NCBI GenBank assembly: GCA_029204225.1
Contig: CM055095.1
Span: 73,258,753-73,322,752, forward strand
DNA from: Diphasiastrum complanatum
Taxonomy: Eukaryota; Streptophyta; Lycopodiopsida; Lycopodiales; Lycopodiaceae
Length of the DNA: 64,000 nucleotides
Direction: 5' to 3'
The notes under the pieces were generated by a model. It did no database searches and was not told the origin of the DNA. It saw only the letters and a list, made by a program, of their open reading frames with translations. Below, one piece after another: positions 1 to 11,334 of this stretch (positions within the stretch are counted from its first letter, which is position 1; the number at the start of each line of letters is the position of its first letter). Position numbers and translations under genes: made by a program.

Positions 1-35
1 CCGAAACAACACGCAATAATCAACATTTCTCTCAC

Positions 36-177
36 CTGGAAAATAAGCATGCAGATAGCAAAGAAAACCTTTGTTAGTTCCGTCAAAAAATTCACGCTGA
101 TAGGACTAAAAGGGAACTTGCCATCCACCTTCGACATATAAACCAAAATCGGCTGAAACCAAAGGCCACATATATTA

Positions 178-243
<66 letters not shown>

Positions 244-517
244 CTGGCATGACAAGAAGCTCTATCAACTAGAACATGGCTTATTTATCGAGATGGTAAG
301 ATTAGAATTGTAGACTGGAAGCTTATGGTTAACGAGAGCTTGACTTTTGAGATAGAATCTAAGTTAGAAAAATCTAGTTGTAAATAGTCTACGTACCATA
401 TAATCTTGGTTATAAAATCTCTTCTTAGTTAGATTTGTTTTAGTCCTTTGTTGTCTGGTTTCCATCTTATGTACCGGTTCGTCTTATATGCCCTTTGGCA
501 TGGAAAAGACGTTAATA

Positions 518-584
<67 letters not shown>

Positions 585-1563
585 CTCATGGGGGAAGACA
601 TAGTGTTGTAGACTACTTCATTGGTTCACCGGCTTTGATCCCATTCCTTCATACCTTCCACATTATACCTCCTACCATCTCTGATCACTCCCTCTTGCTT
701 CTATCCCTTGGATATCCTATTACCATGGTCACGACACACCGACCCATCCGTCACCCTCGCTCTACTTTCTCTCAGTCAAGTCTTCCCACTTACATCTCGT
801 CCTTAACCACTTTTCTCCATGACTTTCCCTTCACCTCCTCGGTTGACCATACATGTTCTGCAAGCCGTTGCTTAAGATATACATTTTCTTACTCAAGCTG
901 CTCCACCCGCTCTTTGACACCCACGAGATCTAGAGCCAATTTGCCTTTCGCCATTTCAAAAAAATGTAGTTGTTTCTTAATGCTGAGGATTTCGTTTCGG
1001 ATAAAACCAATATCATAGGCATAAAGGCTCTCAATAGGCTTGAAAGGAGTGTAGTCGACCATGGACGGCTGATGCGTTTCTGTGATAGCAAGTAGATTGC
1101 CAGTGAAAATAGAGGGTGCATCAGTAATGCCTTCTAGTGCAGCTAGCGGTGGGATTGCTGTACGTGAAATAGCATCCCCCTCCCTCTCAGATGATGGAGG
1201 AGGAGAAGGGGTGAATAGAGGGGGGGGAGTAGGGGTACCCCCCTTTTTCTTGGGTGCCATGGCCAATAGTGCTCCAGATATGATCTGAGATGCCGGTGTC
1301 ACTCCAAAAACAGCCACGGACTCTCTCATATAGTGGCATCACTGCCAAGATTGTGTCAGTAGAAAAACCAAGATCACGTAGACGCTGATTGAGAGAGATC
1401 ATGGTCAAAGGCTTTCCTGAAGTCAACAAAACAATAGTAGACCCGCTCTTTCCTGTGTCTAGCCTCCTCAATAATGGCCCGAAGGGTGAAGATATGATCT
1501 GTGGTGGAGTAGTGTGCCCTGAAACCCGCCTGGCCCAATGCATGTAATCTCCTAGACTCTGCA

Positions 1564-1606
<43 letters not shown>

Positions 1607-3744
1607 AAAAGCACAGTTCCTCTTGACAAGTCAAAAGCAAACCTTTTAAACCCTTTATTGATCAACCAACAAGGAAAAACAAAGCTAAAAAGTATATACA
1701 GTACACATAAGGCACCGTAAAGTAAAACCTAGCTCAAGACATCCAGCTAGTACCTGCCACCATCCCGTCACACAAAACTACGCAAGTTAGCACAATGAGA
1801 AAGACAGGTGTCAATGCTGAACGTCAGTTGTTATCCTTGTACAAAATAAGTTTACGAACTTGACAGCATGATTCTAGTTTGAAATTAATAGTCCAATCTT
1901 CTCATTCATGCTTAGTTTGCAGCGATAGGCCAAAACCTGACTCAACCGTATCAAGGCACTTGCCATACTGATCGGTATTGCGGTATTGGTCTCTATTGAT
2001 CACTTCAAAACTTTTTTTATGTATTAAAAGTTAACTGTATCTATTACCTACTTTAGCAAATTAGGGTAAGCCTGGACACGTACTAAGGTATTAGGGCAAA
2101 TCCATGCCATACTAATCCTTGTGCCTATTGAACGTCTCCAACAAGTTGTGTACTGGTGTCATGACTCCTAACCATATCCATGTTCTGGCCAACTCTACGA
2201 TTTATATATGTAGCACATGTATGTTATGACATGTCATGATCAAATTCCAATCCATATGAATGCTAAGACTCCCGCACAAATCCATGTGCTCCAAGACTAC
2301 TCATGCCAGAGACCCTAATTTTTTGGACTTAATCATACACTTGCATTGACTCAATCAAAAAGAACCAAGAGAGAGTATTTTTGGAGTACCAGTCTAAATG
2401 CCATATAAGCTCTGATTTGTGTTTCTATTTGTGTAGCAAAAACAACTCCTACTTATAATGATAAACAAGTAGCTTATTAACAAAACCAATGCCTCTTATA
2501 TTCGTACATGAATCAGCTATATCCAGGGTCCAAAACAAACTCGTGGATCAAGCCAAAACTATGTCAAAGATTCAAGTGCCCAAAGTATATCGAGAAGCTG
2601 AGAAGAACATTAGAGTTAGCATTCAATCCTCTTCAACCTGTTTTTCAAGTGATGAGAGTTTGATGCCCTCCGATTTGAAAAGAGCTGCCCACATTTTTGT
2701 CTCTTCAACATGTTTTTCCAAGAGAGAGAGAGAGAGAGAGAGAGCCTTCAGGGTTTTCTCGAGTGTTTCATTGTACATTGTAACATGTATTGTGTGACAT
2801 TAATGTTTTGAGTGACGAGTAACAATGATCATTCTTTCTACTCATGTATGTAATGTGGTAGTTACTAGCTAGTGTTACAAATGATATCAGATAGATCATA
2901 GCTAAAACTGCATGCAACAGATGGATCAAGAACCCTAAATTACAAGTAGCACAGGTATTGTTGGGTAACAAGACTAAGGAGTTGCACGTCAGGATTCAAA
3001 TTTCACTATCGACTAATCACGAATTATAATGTACCCATTAACACTAAGAAAGCACTTGTTTTTGACATGATCGAAGGGTAGAAACTCGGGTGGGGGGGGG
3101 ACCCTAAAACCGATTCGCCGGTTCGAACCTGGAGAAGTTGATTCTTTCCCGATTCAAACCCGATTCAAACATGGTTCAAAAAGGCGATTCGAAAGGTACC
3201 ATAAAACATTGCTAGTATCTATGCTTAAAGCCCTATTACCTAAGTTCTAACCCTAAACCACCAAGCTCCAACTTCCAACTATTAACTAAATGGTAGCCAC
3301 TAATTAGTAAGTACTAACCACTAAAAAGGATCAATGCTTACCGCTGACTTCTAACTTCTAACTCCTAACTAGTTGCCAAATCCAACCACTAATAAGTACC
3401 CACACCCCTCTCACAATGCCCACACTCAACCCCATCAATCAAGATCTACCATCTATGATCTTCATCTCTCATATCAAAATCAAGCTATCAATGTTGATTC
3501 ATCATTCTTGAATGATCAATGATCAAGGATTCAAGATTCAATGCACAATCATTGATCTTGAAATGCACATTGATGTATCATGTTTGCACATTGCACAAAT
3601 TTCAAAACACAAATGTTTAAACACCCTAAACCCTCAATGAAACCATGGCAGATTTTTTTGCTCCAATTCTAATAGCTGTTGTAAAATGATGATGCTAGAA
3701 TAGCTTGAAATTATGAACTAAGGAACCTAGTGATGTTATTTTCA

Positions 3745-3814
<70 letters not shown>

Positions 3815-4538
3815 TGGGCGCGCGCGCGGTTCTGGCCGTCCTCGGGCTTTCCAGGAGAGGCCAGTTTGAACCGGCCCACCGGCCCCAAACAATCAGGAGG
3901 GGGACGATGAGGGCTCAGAAGGGGGGGGAGGATCTTGGGGATGATTATCTGGAGGAGTAGTGGGTAAAGGAGGGGGATACAGAGGGAGAGGAGGAGGACG
4001 TGAGAGGGGCAGAGGCACAGGGAGATGACTTGGTCGATCTCTTGGTGGACCCAGATGCAGAGACAGGGGCCGGCATAGGGGGGGTGTACCAAACGTTCCA
4101 TGAGGGGGGCTTTGAGTAGACTTTATGTCAAACGGTGCAGGAGGCTGTTGGCTAGGCATCGTCCCAGTGGGTAGGGCCATCCCATGGTTTAGGAACGCAA
4201 GGTCCCGATATGCAAACACGTAGACCTAGACAGAGATCACCCTTGGGCAGAGGTAGGGGCAGCCAGAGGAGGACGGGAGGGGGGGAGTTAGCCAGACGTG
4301 GGGTGGGGGGGGGGGGGAGCACTAGCAGCGGAGGTAGCCACAGTGCAGGGTTCCCTCACATTCATCTACTGACTCCTTTGGTTTAGGCAGCACAGACTAG
4401 GATGATTCTGATTATGGGGACGATGACGAGTCTTGGCTGAATTTTACTTTTCATTATGTTCACCAGACATTATTGTACTCCATTTACGGTGCCATATGGC
4501 CCAATTTTATATATGGTGTTTCTTTTGCGCATGTGCAG

Positions 4539-4608
<70 letters not shown>

Positions 4609-5739
4609 AAGTAGGGTTTGGCATGGTTCAATGTGCATTTCACTGCATTTCGGTAAAGTTCAGTTGCACATGTCCATTCAGTAAGGCGAGAGGTGCTTGG
4701 GAAGCACTCAGAACGCAATATCAAACGGTGATCAACCCATTGTGGATGATGTTCTCAAGGACCAAATTGCATACAATCTGCATAGAAGACAGTGAGATAT
4801 CAAGTTTAAACATGATTTCAGTTACTATTGCTAAAGTGATGCTTGTATATTTGGATCAAATCAACCAAACGAGGGGCACACCTCACAATACTAATAAAGA
4901 GGGCACATGAGGTAGGGAGGCCAATAGGAATCTATATTATAATGATAAAGATAAAATAACCTAGTAGTAGAAATCATATACTATATAGTAAGTACATAGT
5001 AGTAAATTTGTTTCAAGATAGGGTTTGTGTTGCACGAGTATCAAAGAATTGCAAAACTATTTTACTAGGTTAATTTTTAGATCTCATATCTAAGAGATAA
5101 ACTACATGAAAGGTCATGCATGCTTCTTTACAAGTATCAACTAAATTCTTCACATTCATTTGTCTGTGATCTAAGAAGTAGGCTCTTTCAATCCCTTGTA
5201 TAAAATTTTCATTGAAAAGAGCCAAGGGTACTGTTTGTAGAGCTACTACAAGACATGTAAACATAGAGAATAACTCTTGTTCATGTAAACATAGAGAATA
5301 ACTCTTGTTCTGGCTATTCAAGCTGTTAGATACAAAACTTAATCGATCTCGCTTCAACCGTACAAAACATGATAGGCGTAGAAACTGCACTACAATTTAA
5401 AACTTGTACTTTCACATTACCTCCCCCGCCTTTTTTTAAAGAAAAGAGAACACCAAGCTACAGAAGAATGAAAGGGGACTAGAGCAATATCCGTCAGGTG
5501 TGTTTCGATCGAACAACATTAAACTTAATAATAGGAACAAGACGCAAAAAAATAGTGGCACTTACTTGAAGTCCGATAAGCACGCAGTCAATGGCGACTA
5601 GAAGAATACTAAATCCCCTGAACCGGGATGCCTGATTACTGTGGTGACGATCATATGCTTTTGATACTGTCCGTACGCTGGGAGAGTCATCCGTAACTTG
5701 TGCCCCACACACCTTGCACTGCAGCATACCATTCTTCAT
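36..5739 (-). CDS. CMP-sialic acid transporter-like nucleotide-sugar transporter, 5' exons only
   Basis: First two coding exons of a multi-pass Golgi/ER nucleotide-sugar transporter. Exon 1 is 5739..5566 (58 codons) and ends in the donor CAA|GTAAGTG. Exon 2 is 152..36 (39 codons), follows the acceptor TTTCAG and ends in CAG|GTGAGAG. Both junctions are phase 0. Exon 1 reads [12 protein letters not shown], then SKAYDRH and the start of the first membrane segment ([13 protein letters not shown]). Exon 2 continues [13 protein letters not shown], then [10 protein letters not shown] and a second hydrophobic stretch. This order is typical of the plant CMP-sialic-acid/UDP-sugar transporter-like family, whose members commonly begin MKNGM, so the start at 5739 is preferred over an in-frame ATG at 5763. 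The remaining exons lie beyond the left edge. The substrate cannot be told from two exons; plant members mostly carry UDP-sugars. No lesion is seen in the visible part. Confidence 0.85.
181..241. repeat. (TC)30 microsatellite
   Basis: Perfect dinucleotide array, 61 bp, inside transporter intron 1 and starting about 30 bp beyond exon 2. On the gene's own strand it reads GA and lies near the 3' end of the intron. Confidence 0.98.
521..581. repeat. (CT)30 microsatellite
   Basis: Perfect 61-bp array. It directly abuts the LINE endonuclease-like remnant that begins near 590. Confidence 0.98.
590..712 (+). mobile_element. LINE endonuclease C-terminal remnant
   Basis: The plus frame reads [13 protein letters not shown], then [14 protein letters not shown]. 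The SVVDY...SDH pattern is the end of the apurinic endonuclease domain of non-LTR retrotransposons, where SDH carries the conserved Asp-His pair. About 40 residues are recognisable. The reading frame continues downstream, but that stretch is better explained by the minus-strand coiled-coil ORF. It is cut off on its 5' side by the CT array. Confidence 0.5.
790..1260 (-). pseudogene. Proline-rich and coiled-coil ORF remnant of a retroelement
   Basis: The minus frame starts [14 protein letters not shown] at 1260. A Pro/Ser-rich stretch follows, then a heptad-like helix ([20 protein letters not shown], later VKERVEQLE). An in-frame TAA at 889-891 breaks it, but the same frame continues [14 protein letters not shown] to a second stop near 790. 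A basic, proline-rich head before a coiled coil resembles LINE ORF1 or gag-like proteins. I do not recognise a family. The junction at 1260 with the LINE RT fragment suggests nested or rearranged debris. Confidence 0.4.
1260..1566 (-). mobile_element. LINE (non-LTR) reverse transcriptase remnant
   Basis: The minus strand from 1566 reads [19 protein letters not shown], then [12 protein letters not shown]. These are the QAGFR...STTDH and FVDFRKAFD blocks (motifs around RT2 and motif A, including the first catalytic Asp) of non-LTR reverse transcriptases. Just after KAFD the frame shifts. The continuation, [20 protein letters not shown] and then YERVRGCFW, is in another frame. Motif C is absent. 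The fragment starts exactly at the GA array at 1567-1604 and lies antisense to the endonuclease remnant at 590. Confidence 0.8.
1567..1604. repeat. (GA)19 microsatellite
   Basis: Perfect array at the edge of the LINE RT remnant. Confidence 0.97.
2721..2744. repeat. (AG)12 microsatellite
   Basis: Perfect 24-bp array in transporter intron 1. Confidence 0.95.
3748..3811. repeat. (TC)32 microsatellite
   Basis: Perfect 64-bp array. It abuts a sharp change to GC-rich sequence at 3812. Confidence 0.98.
3812..4330. other. GC-rich, G-run-rich block
   Basis: A compositional island in an otherwise AT-rich intron. It begins with a CGCGCGCG run near 3820, then many runs of three to eight G on the plus strand, ending in an interrupted poly-G at about 4299-4318. 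The minus frame 4219..3893 is an open, proline-rich low-complexity reading (many PPP/PLP) with no recognisable domain. The clustered G runs could form G-quadruplexes. It may be a fragment of an inserted element; no gene is claimed. Confidence 0.5.
4544..4606. repeat. (GA)31 microsatellite
   Basis: Perfect 63-bp array in transporter intron 1, flanked by unrelated single-copy-looking sequence. Confidence 0.98.
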
Positions 5740-8560
5740 CTCTCTCCCCCCTATCTCTGTCACTCCGGTGAGTTACTGTGATAAAATACGAGAACCGAAG
5801 TGCAACTATGTAATTTGCATCAAATAATTTTCCACAAAAAAGATAATTGGTTCGATTGAATCATCAAGTCTTCCCAAAAGAGGTGCCAAAACTGCTCCAA
5901 AACGCTTAAAATCTGTCTTCTAAACAAACTGAATGGTGAGCTCGATAAAATTTTCAACTGAATTTATTTCCTTCAGACCAACGAAAGGAAGAAACAAGAT
6001 AATCACTGCTTCTATTTTGTGGCGATAAAGAACTAGATCTGCAGGTGCATGTGCATAAAAATTAGCCGAAGCTAAATTTATCGTAAACTACAAGGATGAA
6101 AGCTGAAAATAAACTTAATATTGCAACTTCAGATCTAGGACAACAATGCTGGACGGTGTCAGGTGAGGGTACGAGCCAGTGAAGAAAAGAGCGAAGAGTA
6201 CTATTAAGGCAACTAACAAAGCACATCTCGAATGTTTGAGCACAATGAAGGACAATGAAGGCTTTAATTACAAACAAGAAACAGAAATTGCTGAAAATTA
6301 CGGAATAAGTCCAACAGAAGACAAGACGCAAATTGAACAAGAAATGAAATGGCAAACAGACTGATCTGTTAACGATCCACGCCAAGGGACAGCATGGAGG
6401 TTGTGTGTGGAGAATGAGCAGTGCGAGAGAAGAATGGCAGAGAGCAGCATGCAAAAGCGAGAGGGGAGGGAAAGATCGAGATATTTTGGTTACCAGTGTG
6501 AACACGGATTGATTGGAGCCATGTTCGGGTATCCATAAAAGCAAACACTAAAAAAGGGCCTTTTCAACCGCCGTTGTTATGGCTTCTCTAAACTTAAGGC
6601 TTGATTTTTGGCTTTTAGAAAAACAAAAGCAGGCCTTTTTGGGCCACAATGTCCATATTGAGTCGAGTGGGCCTTATAAATTGCTTTTACTATTGTAGCC
6701 CATGCACCTTGAGTGGAATGAACTCTAGAGACGAGGAACTTAAGCCAAGCCACGACTACGTGTCCTTTTTATGTGGTGGAAACTTCACTAAAAAAAGCCC
6801 TTCTCTCAAATTTAAAAGTTGCATACAGCTTTTATGGCGAGATTGAGTTTTTATGGCCCACACATGTAGGTCTTCTACTGGATGTAGTTAGCTTGTATAA
6901 GGCTCATATGGAGGCTAGATATTTTGAAGAGGAAAGATATACATATATTTTATATGGATAGTTGGGGCATTTATGCCCGTTTTTTAGACTACTTAAAAGC
7001 AAAATAGGCAGCTCTCCTGCAACCTACCATTTTCATTTTCTAACATGATTATGTTTCTGAAATGGAGATTTTGTTTCATAATGATCATGTGAAAAAAGCC
7101 CAACTATCCATTACGCAATGGAAGGAGCTCAGGCAAAATGTCTTCTGCCCAAGTCCTTCCATAATACATTACACTAGGATCTCAAGTTGCATGTTTTATT
7201 AAGGCATGGTAAGGATAAATATGGTTAAAAAAATTGTGATAGTGGACAATGGAAATGTTACGAAGACAATCATTCAGTCTTTCGAAACAACTAAGTCTTT
7301 GATTCAAGTATTTTCATGGTCAAACCTCAACACCTCCATTGTGAAAGTAGAATGTCCAGAATTTGATGACATGATGAGATATCACTTTCAACCTCATAAT
7401 CTATAATTCACATATTCTTTCAGCTCATAAAACAAATTTCGAGGTGTTTGCAACCAATAAAATTTGTATGGATATCGCTTAACAATCTCCACGTGCAGAC
7501 TGAATGGCATAAAATGCACGTCACTTTACTTTCTTTCTTGAGAGTTTTTATCCTCTTCGCAAATTTACATGAACATGCCATAGGAGACTTTGATAAATTT
7601 GGAACAATGGCTATTCATGCCTAACTATATATGTTAGGTCACTTCTAACATGAAGAGTTGTCCCATTTTTTAAGAAAAAGACAATGTGCCTCTCCCAAAC
7701 AACTTTATGGTGGACTAAGTTGGTGAGACTTCATTTTTGCCTTAGAAGTAGTTTGCATGTAGGTGATTGTTGAATACTTTGGTAGTTAAACAACCTAGAG
7801 TTGACTAGAAATTTTCTTTTTATGTTTGGCTTTGATTTGTATATATCTATGTATGACGATTATTTTGCCAAATTGAGGTTGAAACTTCAAATAATGAGTC
7901 CTAATAGGATCGTTTTATTAGATAAAAGGACCTACTACTAATGTTCTTTGACATCGTTTTTATTTTATATGTCTATTCAAGTTACTTTGACTGCAATAGA
8001 TGTCTCCAATGGGTTCCAACAAGGAACAAATGGTTGATGATCTTTGACCTAGGATATAAAATTTCTTCTTACGATAGCCTAACTTTGATCGACGTCTTTG
8101 AGGCTATCATTAGTACTTGCATAAACGTGATGTCCTTTTTTTTGGAAGACATTTACTTTGCAAAACTTTCCTAGGCCTATGTCAAGGAGATATTCATATA
8201 CGAAGAGGAGATGACAGCTACTGCTTTGTCGTAATTTTGGCCTAATCATGACAAAACATGTGTACTTGACCATTTGACCTCTAAAGCCAAAATTGGGCCT
8301 ATCACGTAGTGACACCAAGATGCTTGACTAGCAATCTTTATGATACCCCTAAAGTCAACATTATAAACTATTTCTAACTATTTTACACTGGTGGGAACAT
8401 GCTCCACACATGTGAAATGTACTCACAAACATAAAATCATAAACTCACCAAGATAGATTTTTGACTATTTTTCACAACTGTTTATGTTGTATTGGTAGGG
8501 TGATGTTTCTTTGATCACTTTCCCAGGTTACCCCTACATTGATTACTTTGTTTGATTCTT
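5740..8560. other. Transporter upstream region and intergenic sequence without recognised genes
   Basis: 5740-6540 should hold the transporter's 5' UTR and promoter (minus strand). I see no clear TATA box. The ORF at 6544..6062 (-) has no recognisable domain. From 6545 to 8560 the sequence is AT-rich with short chance ORFs. The string aaaagccc recurs around 6560-7100 and again at 29740-30100, so the two stretches may share an old repeat family. Confidence 0.4.
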
Positions 8561-8569
8561 CAAATCCGG

Positions 8570-8963
8570 CAAATGAGTGGCTCCTGATGGATTGTTGGTT
8601 CAAACTGAGTCAATTTCTCTGCTAGTACTTCTTTTTCTTTTGGCACCAACTTTTCTTCCTATGTGATATCCATCTTGCTAAATAGAATATTCACGATCAG
8701 TTCTATTTTTGGCACTTCATGTTTTGTTATCTTGAAGGGTTCTTCCTGATGATGTAACTACGTATTAACATCTGTTTGTGGATTAGGTACTTCAGTTGCA
8801 ACTCTAGCGGCTTCCAATTCCTCTTCTTCTTGCAACTGTTTAATCCATTGCCTCATGTTTTGTGGCTCTGATACCACTTTGTGGGATAAGATGAATGTAG
8901 AATTATCAACTCTGATACCACATCTGTTGACGTTTTGGATTGAGGTCAACTGATGAAACAAAA
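8570..8963 (-). mobile_element. Retroelement leader with tRNA-Met primer site and degraded gag-like ORF
   Basis: On the minus strand a primer-binding site, TGGTATCAGAGCC (8876..8864), is followed within 10 nt by ATG AGG CAA TGG. A Glu-rich reading begins there (MRQWIKQLQEEEELEAARVA) and runs, with two in-frame stops, to about 8570. A second partial primer site (TGGTATCAGA, 8920..8911) lies 44 nt upstream. A PBS just ahead of an acidic helical ORF is the layout of Copia-type LTR elements. Plant pararetroviruses use the same primer. No polymerase is found beyond it, so the family stays open. Confidence 0.5.
8864..8876 (-). other. Primer-binding site complementary to initiator tRNA-Met
   Basis: TGGTATCAGAGCC on the minus strand is the 13-nt complement of the 3' end of plant initiator tRNA-Met. 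Confidence 0.65.
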
Positions 8964-9566
8964 ATTCTTAATAACATGATCGTGGATTACTTAGAAAATG
9001 GAGTTTACGAGTTGTTCTTTTGTGTTGAATCAAATTATCAGTGTAGGAGTCTTAGACTGCTGTGAAGAAGAGATTGCAAGAAACGATTAGGCGTCTGTGA
9101 TTGCCATGCAATCTTCCTAATATTAATAACCTGATTAAGAAGAGAATGTAGAAAATAATTTAGGTGTCAGAGACAGCCATACATTTCTATGATAATAATG
9201 TTTGTGTAAGAGGAGTGAGAGTTATTATCATTCGACAAGAATGCGATAGTATAGAACAATAGCGAATCTGTATAATAATGTTGTAAACACAACAATCAGA
9301 TCACAATACAATTGCGCTAAGAAGCGCGTGATCCTACTTACAGATTCAAAACAATTGCTAACGTTCTGAATATCTCTATCTCTCTCTATAATCACTAACT
9401 CTGAGAAGTCAGCTTCTGAAAGACCCGTTCTGGTCATTGTATCTCTGTGAAAATAATTTGTAACTACATAATATCTTCAATCGCTCATTTACATTTATAG
9501 CAACTGGAAGATCTTGTATTATTCTAGCTTTACATTTACAAGATTGCTTGACAGTTGATTAAATGA

Positions 9567-11010
9567 CTAATTAACTGGGCTTTGCTTGATTGTAATCATA
9601 TTCAATGGAGCAGTTACCGGCGGTAGTTTTGGTCTTGCTGGACAATCCTTGTAACAATGTCCATAACCGCACTCTCGACAGAATGGGACAAACTTGCCTT
9701 TGTTTGAACATTCCGCAACTCTGTGATTTTCGGCACATGCAAAACATCCAAGTGGTGCTCTAGTCCACTGTCTAGCCTGTTGTTGTTGCGCACCAGCATA
9801 CATAGCATACTACTCTAAAGGACCAATTTTTTGTTCAGTATTGTAATTCCAGTGCTCATTTCCAATTGAGGAATCTACTTCCATTTGATTCGCAGAAGGA
9901 GCATGCTGTGCTTGTGGAGTTGGCAAAGCTAGTCATTCAAGAAATCCAAGGCCAAAGTTTTGAGCCTGGTTTTTAGGATCAGGTCCCTTGTAGGTAGTAG
10001 GTTCCCGATATTGAATCTTGCGTATCTTTGCTAGATAATCCAAGGATTAAACGAGCAAAAGGTTGTTTCATGTCTCGTAGAGTTGCACAGATGGCAAATA
10101 GTATCCGTCATTCATGTTTTCATTGTTGGACACTCATTTATGGTGTGATTCCCCACACAGATTGCACATCAAACATTTTCCCGACTAGGAAAAGTTTTAG
10201 CAAACTTTTCACCTGCTTTGGCACTCTTTTCTTGTTGCTCTTCCAATGTCTTCATCTTCTCATCGAACTGTGACTGCATCTTTTCCAGCTACATCTGCTA
10301 CTTTTGACCAAGTTTCTCGAATTCGTTAATCATCAACTCTATTGTTGCATTGATATTCGTAGATGCAATAGTGGCAGATGTTGTAGTGGTTTGTCCCATT
10401 GTATATGGCATCATTCCAATATTTGATTCGCCATCATAATCTTCATCCTCCTCTCGTATCGAATCGTCTATAGCATGTTGTAAAGACACATAATCAGTTC
10501 GGCGTTTAAGCTCGCATCTAATCCTTTTAGGTAGGTCTGCTAAAAACCACATGATCATGGCATGATTATTGATTAGATTAGGATCACACTCAGATCTGAG
10601 GTGTTTAACCTGTTCACTATAATCTCGCACTCCTTCCTTTTTTTTCCATTTAAATTTTACTTAAAAGTGAGAAAGGATCTTCCATAAACTTTCTGGGTTT
10701 GAATCTTGTGATGAGGCCAGCTTTGACCACTTTCCAATCCATATGTTTTTTTTTATCTTGGTTATAAAACCAATCTTGTGCTGCTCCAGTTAAGGCCATA
10801 GGAAATAGCTTAAGTTTATCTTGTGGAAAACTTCGCCATAAACGTCACATGATTCCAAATAGATTTTGAGAAGTCTGATTAGATCATATAACCCATTATA
10901 CTTTGGTATCTCTAGACGAGGTGATCTTCTAACAATAACTGGTGGAACATTCAACAGAAGTTGAGGTGGCTGCTAATCATCATCTCTATGTATATCAGAC
11001 ATCTTTGCCA
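9567..11010 (-). mobile_element. Ty3/Gypsy gag, degraded
   Basis: In 5' to 3' order on the minus strand: a leader and matrix-like part (11010-10640, frame broken); a capsid segment at 10630..10298 with DYSEQVKHLRSECDPN and then MIMWFLADLPKRIR; and a nucleocapsid at 9803..9567 with two zinc knuckles, CFACAENHRVAEC and CRECGYGHCYKDC (the second atypical). The capsid part closely matches the minus-strand gag at 60783..60409, so both belong to one family. No intact frame joins the pieces. Protease and polymerase are not found downstream (below 9567). Confidence 0.8.
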
Positions 11011-11310
11011 CTAAAGACAATGAGATTGGATCTAGATTTTCCAATCAACTCCTATCTCTGATCAGATCTGTAAAAATTCTATCACTTGACAATACTCAAA
11101 TTTCTGATTTTTTTTATAAACGAACTTGATCAAGCGATTGACACATCTAAAATAAGAATTTCTCATAATCAATATCAAATTGTAACACAATGTTCCAAAA
11201 ATTTGACAACAACTAGATCAAGTAGATCAGAACTCAAAACAAGATGCCTGAATGCAAGCTAACATCCATCCATGCATCAAATACAAGCTGAAAACTGAAA
11301 AATTGGCATA

Positions 11311-11334
11311 GCTCCCCAAAAATGGTGCCAAAAT
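11311..11334 (-). other. Gypsy primer-binding region
   Basis: Directly after the LTR on the minus strand the sequence reads ATTTTGGCACCATTTTTGGG. It resembles the TTTGGCGCC..TGCCGGGGA start of many plant Gypsy internal regions, with several mismatches. Confidence 0.5.

Larger units (their letters stand above)
153..5565 (-). other. Intron 1 of the transporter gene, filled with repeats
   Basis: This 5.4 kb interval lies between two exons that join in frame. It holds six GA/TC arrays, a LINE endonuclease remnant (+), a LINE reverse-transcriptase remnant (-), a coiled-coil ORF remnant and a G-rich block, each listed separately. From 1640 to 3740, and from 4607 to 5565, I see no coding signal beyond short chance ORFs. 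The stretch around 3500-3560 has a local repeat of gatcaatgatcaaggattcaa type. Confidence 0.75.

Noticed and set aside
488-1018. 176-codon plus-strand ORF
   Set aside because: Only the part just after the CT array resembles LINE endonuclease; the first part is translated microsatellite and the last is antisense to the coiled-coil remnant.
3113-3135. ccggttcgaacctgg resembling a tRNA T-arm (B-box)
   Set aside because: No A-box, acceptor stem or anticodon arm can be placed at the right distances, and similar gattcaaac motifs repeat nearby.
3893-4219. Proline-rich minus-strand ORF
   Set aside because: Low complexity produced by G-rich DNA; no start context, domain or splice partner.
5070-5390. 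106-codon minus-strand ORF just 3' of transporter exon 1
   Set aside because: Lies in intron 1, lacks transporter sequence and contains a 27-bp local duplication (tgtaaacatagagaataac).
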